From positions 200,909 through 248,159 of the forward strand of contig NW_008246112.1 in NCBI RefSeq assembly GCF_000281045.1: 47,251 nucleotides of DNA, written 5' to 3'. This document shows, piece after piece, positions 10,007-18,735 of this stretch. Made by a program: the position numbers and the translations under genes. This DNA comes from Saprolegnia diclina VS20 (Eukaryota > Oomycota > Saprolegniomycetes > Saprolegniales > Saprolegniaceae). The number at the start of each line of letters is the position of its first letter. Position 1 is the stretch's first letter. The notes beneath the pieces were generated by a model. The model did no database searches and was not told where the DNA came from. It worked only from the letters and a program-made list of their open reading frames with translations.

Positions 10007-11556
10007 ATGTGGCAGAAACACTCGAATCGGACGCGCGCCAATGGTATCGATCGACGAGACCGCCGGCGCCTTCCCACGAGCTTGTCACGCCTGCCCAGCG
10101 CCGTGGTCTATGCCATTTTGGCGGTCATGGAGGACGGGCGGGACGTCGCCGCCTTTCTTGCAGCGCTGCCGAGCGAGACGCTATCGCCCGAGCTCATTGC
10201 ACTGCGCGACCTCGACGCTGTTGTCGACCTCGCGTACCACTGGCCGGTCGTGCATGTGACCCAGATCCCGGTCCAGTATGCCCGCCTCGGTATGGCTGCA
10301 CTGCCAACGTTCAAGCGTGTCTACGTGGATGCTGGCTTTACCGCCCTCGATTGGCTCGACGCCAAGCTGCCGCCCAAGATGCCCGTGACACTTGTCATCG
10401 ACCAGGCCGTGTCTGGCGCGGCGAGCGCCTTTGCGTACGTCTGGGGCAACCGCATCACGAGTGTCATCGCCAAGGGCCACGAGGTACACCCGGACCCGAT
10501 TCCCGACCTCCTCGGACGCTGCGTCAACGTCCAGTCGGTCAAGATCGCGCACGCTACAATGCCCGTCGATGCTGCGGCGTACGTGGCCGCGATTCCACTG
10601 CAATACTTGCATACACTCGACGTTCATGTCACGGCGTCGGGTGCGCTGGACACGTCAGGTCTCGTGGCCTGGCTACACGGACCCAACGCGACGTCACTCA
10701 CGCTCTCGTGTGACTCGGTGAGCAACCCGACGTCGCTGGTGGCTGCGATCGAAGCGTGCGCGACGCTGTCGTACTTGGACCTCGATGACGCTAGCAACGT
10801 GCAAGACGCCTTGTCGACGTCACCCTTTGTCTTGGAGCACGTTGGTGTGCTTACCCAGAGCCAATGGAGCGATACGTACGCCGACATCCTCACCAAGCTA
10901 CGGCCAGGACACGTGCGCTCTTTTCTGTTCGAGAAGAAGCTCGGGGATCGGCTCGTGCTACCCCACGTCGTCGACGCGCTCGGCGAGTGTCCTCAACTCG
11001 AGGTAGTTGGCTTTATCCGCGTGCACATCCCGCGGATCGTGACGACCGGTGCTCGTCGCTGCTGCGAGATGTCACGTTCAAGCAGTCGACGTTTGAGGAC
11101 CCGAGAGACGTGCTGACGATCGTGCGCTGGCTCTCAACGTCGCGTCATCTCGCGTCGGTTGATTTGGATGGCACGGTGCTCGGCAGAGAAGGCGCCTTGG
11201 AGTTAGCGCGCACGCTGCCGGCGTGGATGCTGCGTGGCCTCGAAACGCTGCAGCTGAGGGGGACGGGGCTCAATGACGAGGATGCGGTCGTCCTTGCGAT
11301 TGCGCTGGCCTCGGGCACGAACCGACGACCGCTGACGATCGACTTGACCGGAAACGAACTGACAATCGCGTCAGCGCCCGTGCTGCTGACGATGCTGGGC
11401 GCAAGTCGAAATGTCACGTTGCGTTTGGACGGGCCGTTCGTGTTGACGGGACAAGACGTCCTTTGCGACCTTGTGCGCGTGCACAGCCTTGACCACTCGG
11501 TGCCAGGCCGGTTCTCATCGCCATCGCACGTGTCGTCACTGTGGCATTCGATCTAG
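10007..11556 (+). pseudogene. F-box-like/LRR copy 3, single frameshift
   Basis: From ATG 10007 the frame encodes an F-box-like head (LPSAVVYAILAVMEDGRDV), the YHWPVVHVTQIP block and most of the LRR body, up to about position 11050 (RIVTTGA). There the frame is lost and homology continues one frame over (LLRDVTFKQSTF to the C-terminus, stop 11554-11556), through LARTLPAWMLRGLETL and the terminal SSPSHVSSLW. Compared with copy 5, about ten bases appear to be missing at the junction. No GT-AG intron restores the frame. Either this is a young pseudogene, since everything else is preserved, or an assembly error. Truncated translation would give a protein of about 370 residues lacking the last repeats. 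It lies in the same orientation as copies 4 and 5. Confidence 0.75.
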
Positions 11557-12210
11557 TAGTCTTTATAATCGAATGTGATTCCTAGGTTAGAGTTAAGGCA
11601 ATTGAGCATTTTGATTTCGGTGGAGATCTTAGTGTTGTAGCAAATTGCTTGATTGTGTGATGCAGTCGAATGCTGCAACGTGGGATGCATCTTGCATGGA
11701 GGCTTGTGCTGCTTGTGCTACAGAATGGTGACACATGTCCGAAATTCCTATCCTGACGTATGCAAATGTCTTTGTGACTCAATCGTGGTCAGTCTTGCAG
11801 CTTTGCTCGGAAAGAAGAGCAACGAGTGCGACTTTCTTCTCCACGGCGTTCTTGCTTTCTCATTGGCAGTTGCTATCACCATGTCGTTCCTAACTTGGCG
11901 ATTATTGTCTCTCGCACGCCCGCAGCTGGTGTCCCCACCGTCCGTCCGTTGACAGAAGCGAATGGCGATCTTTGCGACAAAACATCCGGATGAGATCCTA
12001 TCATTTTGTAACATTCCTTGTACGAGAGTACCAAGGTCTCGCGCTATCGCACAGGGCTCATTTGCTCCACTGTCCAGCACAAACCATTCAGTACGAGGAG
12101 GTACTGTACTAGCATGCAGGGGGAACCTCCGTGGCCGTTGGACAGGCATTTTCGAAGGTTACATGGTATACGTAGTTCGACAGGAAACGTTTGACGGTGC
12201 AATTATTCCG
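11557..12210. other. Gap without recognised gene
   Basis: About 650 bp, AT-rich in its first half, between LRR copies 3 and 4. No gene, RNA or repeat is supported. It is expected to carry the upstream region of copy 4. Confidence 0.4.
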
Positions 12211-13777
12211 ATGCTGGCAACGACCGACGAGACCTCCGGCGAGGCCATCGCGGTGGACCCGCGTCTTTCCGCGAGCTCGCCACGCCTGCCAAGCGTCGTG
12301 GTCTACCTCATTCTGGAGGCCATCGATGCCGGGCGAGACGCTGCCGCTCGAGCTCGCTGCGCTCCGCGACCTCGGCGCCGCTGTCGACCTCGCCGACCAC
12401 TGGCCGGTCGTGCACGTGACCAAGATTCCGATTCAACATGTTCAACTTGCCGTTGCCGCGCTGCCAACCTTTGCCGGTATCTACATTGATGCTGGCTTTA
12501 TGGCGCTGGCGTGGCTGGACGCGACCTTGCCGCCGACGATACCGCTAACACTGGTCCTTGACCCGTCCGAATCTGGTGTACCCGGCGCCATTGCATACAA
12601 CTGGGGCGATCGCATCTCCGAGGTCATTGTCAAGGGCCATGCCGTGGACCCGGACCCGGTCCCCGAATTCCTGTCCCGCTGCGTGAACGTGCAATGTGTG
12701 ACGATCGAGGACGCTGCGACGCCACTCGTCGCCGCAGCATGCTTGGCAGCGTTACCAACCAACCACTTGCATGCGCTCCGAGTCCATGTCGTGTCGCCTG
12801 GTGCGCTTGACGCCGCTGCGATCGTTGCGTGGCTTCATGGACCCTGCGCTGTATGCTTTTCTCTGTCTTGCGAGACCGTGCTGGACCCGACAGCGCTGGC
12901 GATCGCGATTGCATCATGCGAGTCGCTGTCGTCGCTGAGCTTTGAAAACGCCATGGACGTCCAGGACGCCTTGGCGACCTCAGAATACAAGTTGGACCAC
13001 ATTTTGTCGCTCTCGCTGGGTCTCACATCGGGACCGTACGTGAACGTGCTCGCAATTCTGCATCCAAGCGTCGTCGCCCGCATTACACTGGCCAAGACCC
13101 AAGGAGAGGCGTTGGTGCTGCCCTACATCGTCGACGCGCTGGGCGAGTGCACCATGCTCGAGGAGGTTTCGCTTGTCAATGCGCACATTTCACCAATGTC
13201 GACGACAAGGAAGATGGGGCATTGCGTCTGGCTTACGAGTGTTGCGATCAAGTGGTCGACGTTCGCCGCGCTGTGCGACGTGCCCAAACTCATCCAGTGG
13301 TTCTCGACCTCGCGCCAACTCGCGTCAGTCGACTTGACTGGCACCGCGCTCGGCAAGGCAGGCGTCGTCGAGCTGGCGCGGGCGCTCCCTGCGTGGATGG
13401 CGAGAGGCCTCCAGAGTCTCAATCTGGAAGCAATGGGACTTAAAGATGACGATGTGGTCGTCCTTGCGGTCGCGCTTGCGTCGAGCCGCAACTGCCGCCG
13501 GCTGGCGATCAATTTGGCGGGAAATCAACTGACTAACGCGTCGGTGCCGTTGCTATTGACGACGCTGGGGGCATGTCGTGATGTCATATTGCACTTGAGC
13601 GGTCTTTTCGTCGACACTGGTCGCGCCTCGAATGCGCATGACCGGCGTGATTCATATGCGAACGAACGCCAAGCAATCCGAGACCTCATGAAGTTGCACC
13701 AGCTCCAGTACATTGCGTCCAGCACGTTTGCGTCGCCGTCGCGCACCTCATCGCCATGGCACCCCATCTGCTTGTAA
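12211..13777 (+). pseudogene. F-box-like/LRR copy 4, deletion frameshift in head
   Basis: ATG 12211 opens a frame with the family's N-terminal head (LPSVVVYLILEAIDAGRD), which breaks at about 12335. Relative to copy 3, about 35 bases are missing, exactly the stretch encoding AAFLAALP-S. The rest is intact in another frame, from an ATG at 12326 (MPGETLPLELAALRD) to the stop at 13775-13777, so a 483-residue LRR protein without its F-box-like head could still be made. The body has LADHWPVVHVTKIP, LASVDLTGTALGKAG and a C-terminus RTSSPWHPICL. It may therefore be a dying gene or one that has lost its head domain. Same orientation and close spacing to copies 3 and 5. Confidence 0.7.
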
Positions 13778-14060
13778 TTGCATCAATTGCGATTTTCCCT
13801 ACGCTGTACCTCGTCTCTCGAACATGTGCATTATCCAACACGCTGTCGTCATGAGCGATGAACATGAAAATCGTGCGTGCTGGGCCTCGGTTGAGTTCAT
13901 TGTCAAGCCCATGAGCAAGCGCAAGGCAGGGGTATAGTCCGAGGAGCAAGGAGCAAAAGTTACCTCGCGTACTAGTATCCAATTTTGAAAATAATACATT
14001 GCTGGAGGTATTCATTATGACAGTTTTGAGTGGCGCGCTCCGATATTTTGTCTGCCAGTG

Positions 14061-15401
14061 ATGGCCGATGCAACCGAGACCAAGCGGGTTTGTGTGCGCA
14101 AGGCTGTCACACGCTCGCCGAGCCTGCCAAGCGCCGTGGTCTACCTCATTCTTGAAGCGCTCCGCGATGGAAAGAGCGTGACCGCCTTTCTGGCAGCCCT
14201 ACCACCAATGACGCTGCCGCCCGAGCTCATTGCGCTCCGCGACCTCGGCGCTGTCGTCAACCTCGCCCAGCACTGGCCGGTCGCGCAGATCACCGAGATT
14301 CCGCTCCAGTACGCTCGGCTTGGTATGCCAGCGCTACCAGTTTTTGCCGGTGTCTACATTGAATCTGGCTTTACGGCCCTCCATTGGCTCGACGCAACGC
14401 CCAAGAGAGCCGTGACGCTGATCGTGGATCCATCCGTGCCTGGCACGCTCACAACATTTGTGTACAACTGGGGTGATCGCATTACCGCTGTCGTTATCAA
14501 GGGTCACAAGGTCCATCCGGACCCGATCCCGGACATGCTTGTGCGCTGCGTCAACGTCCAGAGTGCGAGCATCGAGGGCGCCGAGACGCAAGCAGCGGCT
14601 GCTGCGTACCTTACGGCGCCATCGAAGCAGCACTTGCGTACGCTCAAGGTGACTGCCAACGCGACGGGCTCGTTGGACACTAGCGCCATCGTCGCCTGGC
14701 TCCAGGGACCCAGTGCAACGTCCCTCGACCTCGCGTGCGCCTCTGTGCGGGATCCGGCGGCGCTGGCCAGCGCGGTGCAAGCATGTGCTACGCTCTCAAC
14801 ATTGCGTCTCGATGGTGTCGTGGACGTTCAAGCCGCCTTGGCGACGGGCAGTTTGCACCACGTCACGCTCCTCTCGTTGCGCTCGTCATCAGGGGAGCAC
14901 GGTATTCCGATCCTCGCCACGTTGGATCGGACCAAGATTCTCTCTTTTACATTCGAAAATACCCATGCGGATGTGCTTCCAGTGGCCAATGCCATTCGCA
15001 CGATGGGGGAGTGCACCGCACTCGAGACTATGACGCTCACGAAATGGCGACTCTCGGCTGTGACGACGACCGGCGCTTGTCCACGGCTCGTGACCGCGAC
15101 GCTGCGTCAACTGACGTGTGCACCGACGAGCGTCTCAAAAATCATCCAGTGGCTCTCGACCTCCCGCCGCCTCACACATGTGGATTTCGCTGGCACCGTG
15201 CTCGGCAACGAAGGCGTCTTGGAGCTGGCGCGGGCGCTGCCTGCGTGGATGATGCGCGGCCTTGAGACGCTCAAACTTGAAGCCACGGGACTCACGAATG
15301 ACGATGCGGTCGTCCTAGCGGTTGATGGGCACGATAAAGTGTTCGTTGAGCTCCTTGCAAATCTTGCGCGCGCTCTAGAGCAACGAGCTTGTCATGGCTA
15401 G
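14061..15401 (+). CDS. F-box-like/LRR copy 5, truncated and chimeric at its 3' end
   Basis: A continuous frame of 446 codons from ATG 14061 (MADATETKRVCVRK). The head (LPSAVVYLILEALRDGKSV), the AQHWPVAQITEIP block and the repeats LETMTLTKWRLS and LETLKLEATGLTNDD follow the family. At about 15321, straight after VVLAV, family homology stops. The last 25 or so residues (DGHDKVFVELLANL and on) are the antisense of a PTPS gene, so roughly 90 residues of normal C-terminus, including the last repeat, are missing. The gene was cut and joined to foreign sequence. Whether a stable protein is made is unknown. Confidence 0.75.
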   Translation: MADATETKRVCVRKAVTRSPSLPSAVVYLILEALRDGKSVTAFLAALPPMTLPPELIALRDLGAVVNLAQHWPVAQITEIPLQYARLGMPALPVFAGVYIESGFTALHWLDATPKRAVTLIVDPSVPGTLTTFVYNWGDRITAVVIKGHKVHPDPIPDMLVRCVNVQSASIEGAETQAAAAAYLTAPSKQHLRTLKVTANATGSLDTSAIVAWLQGPSATSLDLACASVRDPAALASAVQACATLSTLRLDGVVDVQAALATGSLHHVTLLSLRSSSGEHGIPILATLDRTKILSFTFENTHADVLPVANAIRTMGECTALETMTLTKWRLSAVTTTGACPRLVTATLRQLTCAPTSVSKIIQWLSTSRRLTHVDFAGTVLGNEGVLELARALPAWMMRGLETLKLEATGLTNDDAVVLAVDGHDKVFVELLANLARALEQRACHG

Positions 15402-15713
15402 TCCCAACGAGAGGTCGCGCACCGATTTGATCTGGCCAAAGTCCAACACGTAGCCGTCGTGGCCAACCGAGTGGCCGTAGATGGTCACGGACAAACGGTA
15501 GTTGTGGCCATGGAGGCGTTCGCGGAAGCCCTAGTTGATAGCGTGAGGCCATGCTGGTGCGCAATGCCGATGCACCTTGTACGCGATGAAGTGGGCCGCG
15601 TTGAACTTCATGTAGTCCTTCGAGACGAAGACCTTGTAGACATCAGTGGGCTTGGACACTATAGGCAGGCAGGTGTCAGCCACGAACGCTGGTCGTCGAC
15701 GTCGTGAACCCAT
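15315..15713 (-). pseudogene. 6-pyruvoyl-tetrahydropterin synthase (PTPS), 3'-truncated
   Basis: Read on the minus strand, exons 15576-15713, 15423-15530 and 15315-15374 join in phase 0 through GT-AG introns of 45 and 48 nt. The 101-residue product contains the zinc-site pattern MKFNAAHF, LHGHNY and the conserved VLDFGQIKS and RKICKELNEHFIVPIN. PTPS-family enzymes act on 7,8-dihydroneopterin triphosphate in biopterin, folate or queuosine-type pathways. The usual length is about 140-170 residues; here the frame ends right at the junction with LRR copy 5, so the C-terminal third is gone and the stop is supplied by LRR sequence. The catalytic cysteine of classical PTPS, four residues before HGH, is not present; a glutamate lies three residues before it. 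Confidence 0.75.
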
Positions 15714-15780
15714 CGTGGTTGGCACAGCGGGCAGCGGCTGGGGAACTGCGGCGCGCGATGATCGTCCGTTCTTGTCATAA

Positions 15781-15804
15781 CCGGATACCGTAACCCGTAT
15801 CCGG
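15781..15804. promoter_or_regulatory. CCGGATA/TATCCGG pair upstream of PTPS remnant
   Basis: CCGGATA at 15781-15787 and TATCCGG at 15798-15804 form an inverted pair about 70-90 bp upstream of the PTPS start. Another TATCCGG lies at 16015-16021. Candidate promoter element by recurrence only. Confidence 0.4.
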
Positions 15805-15829
15805 TTGAAAGGCTTCGGTGCGAACTTCG

Positions 15830-15873
15830 CCGAAGATCCGGCGACCTTCAACCGAAGATCTCAACCGAAGATC
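15830..15873 (+). repeat. Three copies of a 9-bp CCGAAGATC repeat
   Basis: CCGAAGATC begins at 15830, 15852 and 15865, in the 860-bp gap between the PTPS remnant and HSP70. Spacing is irregular (22 and 13 bp). The remainder of this gap up to about 16500 shows no gene; two CCAAT pentamers lie near 16411 and 16453. Confidence 0.5.
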
Positions 15874-16500
15874 CGGCTGCCTTCGACTGACTAAAGTGCG
15901 GGTTGCGTCGACTGGACATCGCAGGCGACGTAGCGCGTGGGTTTTTGGGGTTTTGGGACAAACCTGTCGCCACGCTTCGCGACACCACAAGCATCCAGTG
16001 GATACTCGGACACTTATCCGGATTATCCTTGCTATTTCACACGCTGGGTGCTTGTTCAAGTGCCTCAAGTCGTCACTCGACGCCCCTCTGCACGACAAGC
16101 AAACGACGATCTTAGTCCCGCGCCATCTCGTCTTCGATGGACCGTTTCGGTCCCGGTTATTGACCTGTCGATTCGAAGGATCCAATGTGCGGCCAACACG
16201 CCTTGTCCTTTTGGTCCCTTAGTTGGACAGGATAGACAACTCTCACGTAGTAGCCTTGACGACTTGACCAGAGCTGTCCTCTCCTCGTCGCCACAGACGC
16301 CTTCGCTTTGTGAATGCATCGATCGACTTGATCATAAACGTCAACAATCCGCACAGCTCCGTGGACTGCAGGGCTTGTAAACCATCGAACTTTCTAGATT
16401 CGGGTTTTCAACCAATCCGCGGGCGACGTGATGGCCGACAATTCAATTTCCTCCAATCACATGCGTTGAAACCAAACGAGCTTGGTGTTTGTATGCGTGC

Positions 16501-16508
16501 TTCTCGAA
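16501..16508 (+). promoter_or_regulatory. Possible heat-shock element half (TTCnnGAA)
   Basis: TTCTCGAA at 16501-16508 is a two-unit heat-shock-factor site (TTCnnGAA), 68 bp upstream of the HSP70 start. A third adjoining unit is not present, so it is a weak element and could be chance. Confidence 0.35.
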
Positions 16509-16544
16509 AGTGCATTTTGCGGTCCCAGTCATTTGACGCGAATT

Positions 16545-16560
16545 TCATTTTCGAATTTGC
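16545..16560 (+). promoter_or_regulatory. Oomycete-type core promoter: Inr plus flanking element
   Basis: TCATTTT at 16545-16551 fits the oomycete initiator consensus YCAYTYY. AATTTGC at 16554-16560 fits the flanking promoter region MWTTTNC immediately downstream. The pair ends 15 bp before the HSP70 ATG, a normal distance for the short leaders of oomycete genes. Confidence 0.6.
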
Positions 16561-16575
16561 TCGCCAAGAATCAAG

Positions 16576-17880
16576 ATGTCTGGTGTCCAAGGTGCTTCCG
16601 TCGGTATCGATCTCGGTACGACCTACTCGTGCGTCGGCGTGTGGCAGAACGACCGCGTCGAGATCATCGCCAACGACCAGGGTAACCGCACGACGCCCTC
16701 GTACGTCGCCTTCACGGACTCGGAGCGCCTCATCGGTGACGCCGCCAAGAACCAGGTGGCCATGAACCCCACCAACACGGTCTTCGACGCCAAGCGCCTC
16801 ATTGGCCGCAAGTTCAACGACCCCGCCACGCAGGCCGACATCAAGCACTGGCCCTTCAAGGTCACGCCCGGCGCCGGCGACAAGCCCCAGATCACGGTCG
16901 AGTTCAAGGGCGAATCCAAGACGTTCCAGCCCGAGGAAATCTCGTCGATGGTGCTCATCAAGATGAAGGAAGTCTCGGAGGCCTTTATCGGCTCGCCCGT
17001 CAACAACGCCGTCATCACAGTCCCGGCCTACTTCAACGACTCGCAGCGCCAGGCCACGAAGGATGCCGGTGCCATTGCCGGCCTCAACGTGCTCCGCATC
17101 ATTAACGAGCCCACGGCCGCCGCCATCGCGTACGGCCTCGACAAGAAGGGCGGTGAGCGCAACGTGCTCATCTTCGATCTCGGCGGTGGTACCTTCGATG
17201 TGTCGCTCTTGACGATCGAGGAAGGCATCTTCGAAGTCAAGGCCACGGCCGGTGATACCCACCTTGGCGGTGAAGATTTTGACAACCGCCTCGTCGACCA
17301 CTTCACGGCCGAGTTCAAGCGCAAGCACCGCAAGGACATGACGTCCAACCAGCGCGCCCTCCGCCGCCTTCGCACGGCTTGCGAGCGCGCCAAGCGTACG
17401 CTCTCGTCGTCGGCCCAGGCCTACATCGAAATTGACTCGCTCTTTGACGGTGTCGACTTCAACTCGACCATCACGCGTGCCCGTTTCGAGGACATGTGCG
17501 GCGACTACTTCCGCAAGACGATGGAGCCCGTCGAGAAGGTCCTCCGCGACTCGAAGCTCTCGAAGAGCCAGGTCCACGAAGTCGTCCTTGTCGGTGGCTC
17601 GACCCGTATCCCCAAGGTCCAGCAGCTGCTCTCGGACTTCTTCAACGGCAAGGAGCCCTGCAAGTCGATCAACCCCGATGAGGCCGTCGCCTTCGGCGCC
17701 ACGGTTCAGGCCGCTATCCTTTCGGGTAACGACTCGTCGGAGAAGCTCCAGGACTTGCTCCTCCTCGATGTCACGCCGCTCTCGCTCGGTTTGGAGACGG
17801 CCGGCGGTGTCATGACGACGCTCATCCAGCGTAACACGACGGTGCCCACGAAGAAGTCGCAGACGTTCTCGACGTACGCC

Positions 17881-17912
<32 letters not shown>

Positions 17913-18534
17913 CGAAGGCGAACGCTCGATGACGCGCGACAACAACTTGCTCGGCAAGTTCTCGCTCGACGGCATCCCGCCCATGCCCCGTGGTGTCCCC
18001 CAGATTGATGTCACGTTCGACATTGATGCCAACGGTATCTTGAACGTCTCGGCCGTCGAGAAGTCGACCGGCAAGGAGAACAAGATCACGATCACGAACG
18101 ACAAGGGTCGCCTCACCAAGGACGACATTGAGCGCATGGTCCAGGAAGCCGAGAAGTACAAGTCGGAGGACGAAGCCAACAAGCTCCGCATCGAAGCCAA
18201 GAACGGCCTCGAGAACTACGCGTACAACCTCCGCAACACGCTCAACGACGAGAAGCTCCAGGGCAAGATCGACGAGGCCGACAAGAAGGCCATCGACGAC
18301 AAGGTCACGGACGTCATCAACTGGCTCGACGCCAACCAGTCGGCCGAGAAGGAGGAGTTCGAGGCCAAGCAGAAGGAGCTCGAGGGCATTGCCAACCCCA
18401 TCATGCAGAAGATGTACGCTGCTGCTGGTGGCGCCCCCGGCGGTATGCCCGGCGGCATGCCCGACATGGGCGGCGCTGGTGCCCCCCCTCCGGCCTCGCA
18501 CGCCCAGGGCCCCAAGATTGAGGAAGTCGACTAA
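16576..18534 (+). CDS. HSP70: Cytosolic heat-shock protein 70 chaperone
   Basis: A single exon of 652 codons plus stop. HSP70 binds exposed hydrophobic segments of client proteins in an ATP-driven cycle with J-proteins and exchange factors. The three family signatures are present: IDLGTTYS at 11-18, [16 protein letters not shown] at 197-212 and [13 protein letters not shown] at about 336-348. The substrate-binding domain follows, then a GGMP-rich tail and terminal EEVD, which marks the cytosolic form that docks TPR co-chaperones. There is no signal peptide or transit peptide. Codon usage is strongly biased to C- and G-ending codons, as in highly expressed genes; the lack of introns is common in inducible HSP70 genes. 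An initiator-plus-flanking core promoter and a weak heat-shock element lie just upstream. Confidence 0.98.
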
Positions 18535-18621
18535 ATTAGATAGTTGCGACCATTAATCTGAGCTTATTTTGAGTACCATCACGACTCTTTTTACTCAGCA
18601 AGCGGAGAGGTCAGCAACCTG

Positions 18622-18647
18622 TATATAAGGTCCCAAGTGTTATCCGG
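18622..18647 (+). promoter_or_regulatory. TATATAA and TATCCGG upstream of ankyrin gene
   Basis: TATATAA at 18622-18628 and TATCCGG at 18641-18647 lie about 90-115 bp before the ankyrin protein start, inside the 201-bp gap after HSP70. Candidate promoter elements only. Confidence 0.35.
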
Positions 18648-18735
18648 CAAATTACGGATAATCTCAGACGAGTCAACAACGCAACAATCACTCTGTTGAC
18701 ACGGATACGGAGCTGCCATTTGCACATTGACGACG

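Noticed and set aside
16408-18501. 697-codon minus-strand ORF
   Set aside because: It mirrors HSP70, is Leu/Val/Arg/Asp-rich and has no domain. It is best explained as a codon-bias shadow of the sense gene.
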